Shown: one piece after another, positions 61,786 through 64,000 of the stretch | Layout of the letters: each line of letters begins with the position of its first letter | Position numbering within the stretch: position 1 is the first letter of the stretch | Origin: Alphaproteobacteria bacterium | GTDB taxonomy: Bacteria; Pseudomonadota; Alphaproteobacteria; Micavibrionales; Micavibrionaceae | Assembly (NCBI GenBank): GCA_016794145.1 | Contig: JAEUKP010000011.1 | Coordinates: 62,001-126,000, forward strand | Direction of reading: 5' to 3' | DNA length: 64,000 nt | Notes under the pieces: model-generated | Told to the model about the DNA's origin: nothing | The model's database searches: none | Seen by the model: only the letters and a program-made list of their open reading frames with translations | Made by a program: the position numbers and the translations under genes

Positions 61786-63528
61786 ATGTCTTTGTTGCAG
61801 TTTTCTCTTTCTTTTAACCAATTGAAAAAAAACAGTTTTTTTCTTTTAGTTCTTTTGTCAACAACAGGAATCTTATTGACAGGATGTGTGGATACTGTTT
61901 CCCCTGATCCAAGGACCCCTAATGTACCAACCCCAAAGGTTGCAGACCAAAGAGAACGAGCAATTAATGAAAACGCAGAAAGCATTATGTATCTCCCATT
62001 AGGGGATGATGTTTTAATTCCACAAAGTGTAAAGTCAGATGGATTGCCTGATACAGTTGTTGGCCCCTATGAGCTTCGTGGCGAAACGCTTGCTGGGGCG
62101 CTTCAGTTGATTTTAGACGGGGTGGATATTCCTGTTGCGTTTGAATCCGACACAAGTTTAACAAAAACAATTACGGTTACAAATTTAAAGGGGCCCATTA
62201 GCCAGGTCGTAAATGATGTGTGTGCTTTGGCGAATATGTATTGTTCTTATAATGGACATGTTTTGTCTGTAAAAGATCGCGAGATTTTTACGGTCACACT
62301 TCCTCCGATCGTTGCAAAGGCAGATATCGGTGCGTTATTAACAAATGTTGCGGCGGCGATTGGAAGTATTACCGGAGAGACCCCGATCACAGACCCATCT
62401 ACGCGTACCATTGTTTATCGTGCAAGCCAAAGAACTGCAGAAATGGCAAATCGCTATTTCCAAAGGCTTCGCTCGAATACGGCGATGATTGTATATGAAA
62501 CATATATTTGGGAAGTTAATCTGAATACAGCTAATTCTACAGGGATCAAGTGGTCCTCTTTTGACCAGATAGGTCGTTTTAAATTCGGATTGAATTTTGC
62601 TGGATCAACAGATTCAAATCTTGGGACACCTGTTAGTATAGGGTTGCCAACCACTGGAAATGTCAGCTTCACGTCTGGTGATGTCCTTCAGTTTATCTCT
62701 AGTTATGGGGCTGTTAAAACCATCTCACAACCGCAGATTTCTGTCTTGTCTGGGTCTGAGGCAAAGCTTCGTGTTGCAGATAAGCAGAACTATGTCGCAT
62801 CTGTTACAAAAACAGCGAGTACAACAACAGGGGGATCTGATAGTTTTTCAACGACTACAGCAACTGCGGACACCGGGTTTACGCTGAATATAGGGTCAAA
62901 TTGGGATAACTCTTCGGTTTATGGAACGATCGGGATTCTTCTGCAAGAACTTCGTAAGATTGACACCTTCGAGGCTGGGCCAGATGCAACTGTACAATTG
63001 CCCCAGACAACAGAGCGTGAATTAAACACGACTGTTCGTATCCGCCCTGGAGATATGGTTTTGATTGCTGGGTTGGTTCGTGAGAGTGATCAATTTACAA
63101 AGGATGGATTGGGGCTTTCGAATCCTTTGATTCCAACGAGTCGCAGTGTGAGTAGTGGGAATACCGAATTGGTTTTCTTATTGCATCCGCGAGTTATTGT
63201 TTTCACGGCGGCTGATGCAAGAACACCTCGTAATGGTGATACAGCAAGTGTTTCTTCTCCTGCTTCTAAAACTTTATCAAAGTCAGATCGGGATTCTTCT
63301 CCGTCTATTCCCTCACCCGTTCTTTCACCGGTGGTTTCGCCTTCGCGTGAGGCTGACATGGTTGCAAAAATGCCCGCTGTTATGGCTGATGAAACTGATG
63401 CCTTGTCACCGGTTTCATCATCGATAGAAATTCAGCCCCTCCCCGAGGTAACGACAGGTCATACAAATGCAGCTGACCTAGAAAAAGATCCATCTGTAAT
63501 TGTGAATTATGACGTTTTGGGACATTAG
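61786..63528 (+). CDS. Lipoprotein secretin, PilN/type IVb-like
   Basis: Outer-membrane channel of a type IVb pilus or related system. The 580-aa product has a lipobox at Cys34 (ILLTGC), an STN-like N-domain (residues about 90-160, LAGALQLILDGVDIPVAFES) and a C-terminal secretin domain: ISQPQISVLSGSEAKLRV, FTLNIGSNWDN, TVRIRPGDMVLIAGLVRES and GNTELVFLLHPRVIVF. The end (about 490-580) is a Ser/Pro-rich tail. Lipoprotein secretins occur in IncI pili (PilN) and BfpB. It ends 7 bases before the next gene. Confidence 0.88.
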   Translation: MSLLQFSLSFNQLKKNSFFLLVLLSTTGILLTGCVDTVSPDPRTPNVPTPKVADQRERAINENAESIMYLPLGDDVLIPQSVKSDGLPDTVVGPYELRGETLAGALQLILDGVDIPVAFESDTSLTKTITVTNLKGPISQVVNDVCALANMYCSYNGHVLSVKDREIFTVTLPPIVAKADIGALLTNVAAAIGSITGETPITDPSTRTIVYRASQRTAEMANRYFQRLRSNTAMIVYETYIWEVNLNTANSTGIKWSSFDQIGRFKFGLNFAGSTDSNLGTPVSIGLPTTGNVSFTSGDVLQFISSYGAVKTISQPQISVLSGSEAKLRVADKQNYVASVTKTASTTTGGSDSFSTTTATADTGFTLNIGSNWDNSSVYGTIGILLQELRKIDTFEAGPDATVQLPQTTERELNTTVRIRPGDMVLIAGLVRESDQFTKDGLGLSNPLIPTSRSVSSGNTELVFLLHPRVIVFTAADARTPRNGDTASVSSPASKTLSKSDRDSSPSIPSPVLSPVVSPSREADMVAKMPAVMADETDALSPVSSSIEIQPLPEVTTGHTNAADLEKDPSVIVNYDVLGH

Positions 63529-63535
63529 GTGTAGA

Positions 63536-64000
63536 ATGATATCAGGATTAGTAAACAGAAATCAAAAATTGAAACTGGCAGGAAGTCTTTTTTTCTTTGC
63601 CCTTATTCTTTTTGCGGGCGCTCCTGCACAGGCGACGAATGCTTTAGGTGATCCTGTGAATCGGAGCTCGAATGCGAAGGGGGCAGGGGTCGCCGGATTA
63701 AAAGCTGTCGAGGCTGAAACCAAAGCTGGCGACATTACTGTTGGATCGACAACACAGGTTGTTGTTAAATTCAGGAATGAATCCGCTCAAGAAGTAAGGG
63801 TTGGCGCTGTTAGTCTCTATCCATCATCGACAGTCAGCACAGAGGTTGCATTAAATGAATGTGGGGGTGGAAAAGAGGCTATTCCTGCTGGCGCAGAGTG
63901 TGCGATTGTTGTGTCTGTAAAGGGGTTGAAAATTGGGAATTGGCGCGTTGAAGTTTTGCTGCGCCATGATGGCAAGTCCAAAATTGTAACGGCTGCGTTG
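63536..64000 (+). CDS. Exported protein downstream of the secretin (truncated by window end)
   Basis: An open frame of 155 codons that runs off the right edge. ATG at 63536 starts a clear signal peptide (LKLAGSLFFFALILFAGAPAQA, cut near PAQA). The mature part is beta-rich, with VGSTTQVVVKFRNES and IPAGAECAIVVSVKGLKIGNW resembling an Ig-like or DUF-type fold. Two Cys are placed to pair. It starts 7 bases after the secretin gene, so it is probably a periplasmic part of the same system. Not further identified. Confidence 0.65.
   Translation, partial: MISGLVNRNQKLKLAGSLFFFALILFAGAPAQATNALGDPVNRSSNAKGAGVAGLKAVEAETKAGDITVGSTTQVVVKFRNESAQEVRVGAVSLYPSSTVSTEVALNECGGGKEAIPAGAECAIVVSVKGLKIGNWRVEVLLRHDGKSKIVTAAL

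Overview
The window is one stretch of an alphaproteobacterial chromosome. The signs are an F1-only ATP synthase operon (atpHAGDC), an aa3 cytochrome c oxidase set with a CoxF-like small gene between ctaB and ctaG, and a Tim44-like gene divergent from secB. An LpoA-like lipoprotein is also divergent from rsmI. The sequence does not fix the species. A Dot/Icm (type IVB) cluster is unusual in this class and suggests a host-associated or predatory relative. No tRNA, rRNA, CRISPR array or classical transposase was seen.

Layout. 1-5.2 kb: end of coxB, ctaD, ung, then ispH and two lipoprotein genes. 5.3-12.5 kb: the F1 operon, in which all four gaps between genes hold extra DNA. Two gaps carry inverted-repeat-bounded elements with intact or internally deleted GxxExxY (PD-(D/E)XK-type) genes. 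The other two carry AT-rich orphan ORFs. 12.5-19.8 kb: trmJ, a small gene with a near-consensus promoter, dTDP-rhamnose genes with an acyl-CoA dehydrogenase, rlmJ, rplK-rplA. 20-28.6 kb: a large periplasmic TPR protein, a sulfide/rhodanese module with an ArsR regulator and twin palindromes, cysS, and a GGDEF-EAL protein. 28.6-33.2 kb: the second half of the cytochrome oxidase genes (ctaB, coxF-like, ctaG, ctaE, DUF983, SURF1), separated from coxB-ctaD by about 27 kb. 33.2-38 kb: a hydrolase, two glycosyltransferases, a second ArsR regulator, an SDR, gmk.

38.1-49.1 kb: eight collinear genes matching Legionella icmL-K-E-G-C-D-J-B (dotI-H-G-F-E-P-N-O), then a small membrane protein of unknown function. 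They encode the core channel and one ATPase of a type IVB secretion apparatus. DotA, DotB, DotC, DotD, DotL and the IcmS/W adaptors are not in the window. 49-64 kb: a repeat-rich boundary, housekeeping genes (secB, rsmA, surA, pyk, rsmI, tyrA, pyrB), then a prepilin peptidase, a CheY-like regulator, a lipoprotein secretin and a truncated exported protein that look like part of a type IVb pilus or related secretion locus running off the end.

The strongest observations are the Dot/Icm cluster, including an IcmD-like/IcmC-like fused DotE, and the invaded atp operon, where a full nuclease-bearing repeat element and a deleted MITE-like element sit in the same operon.
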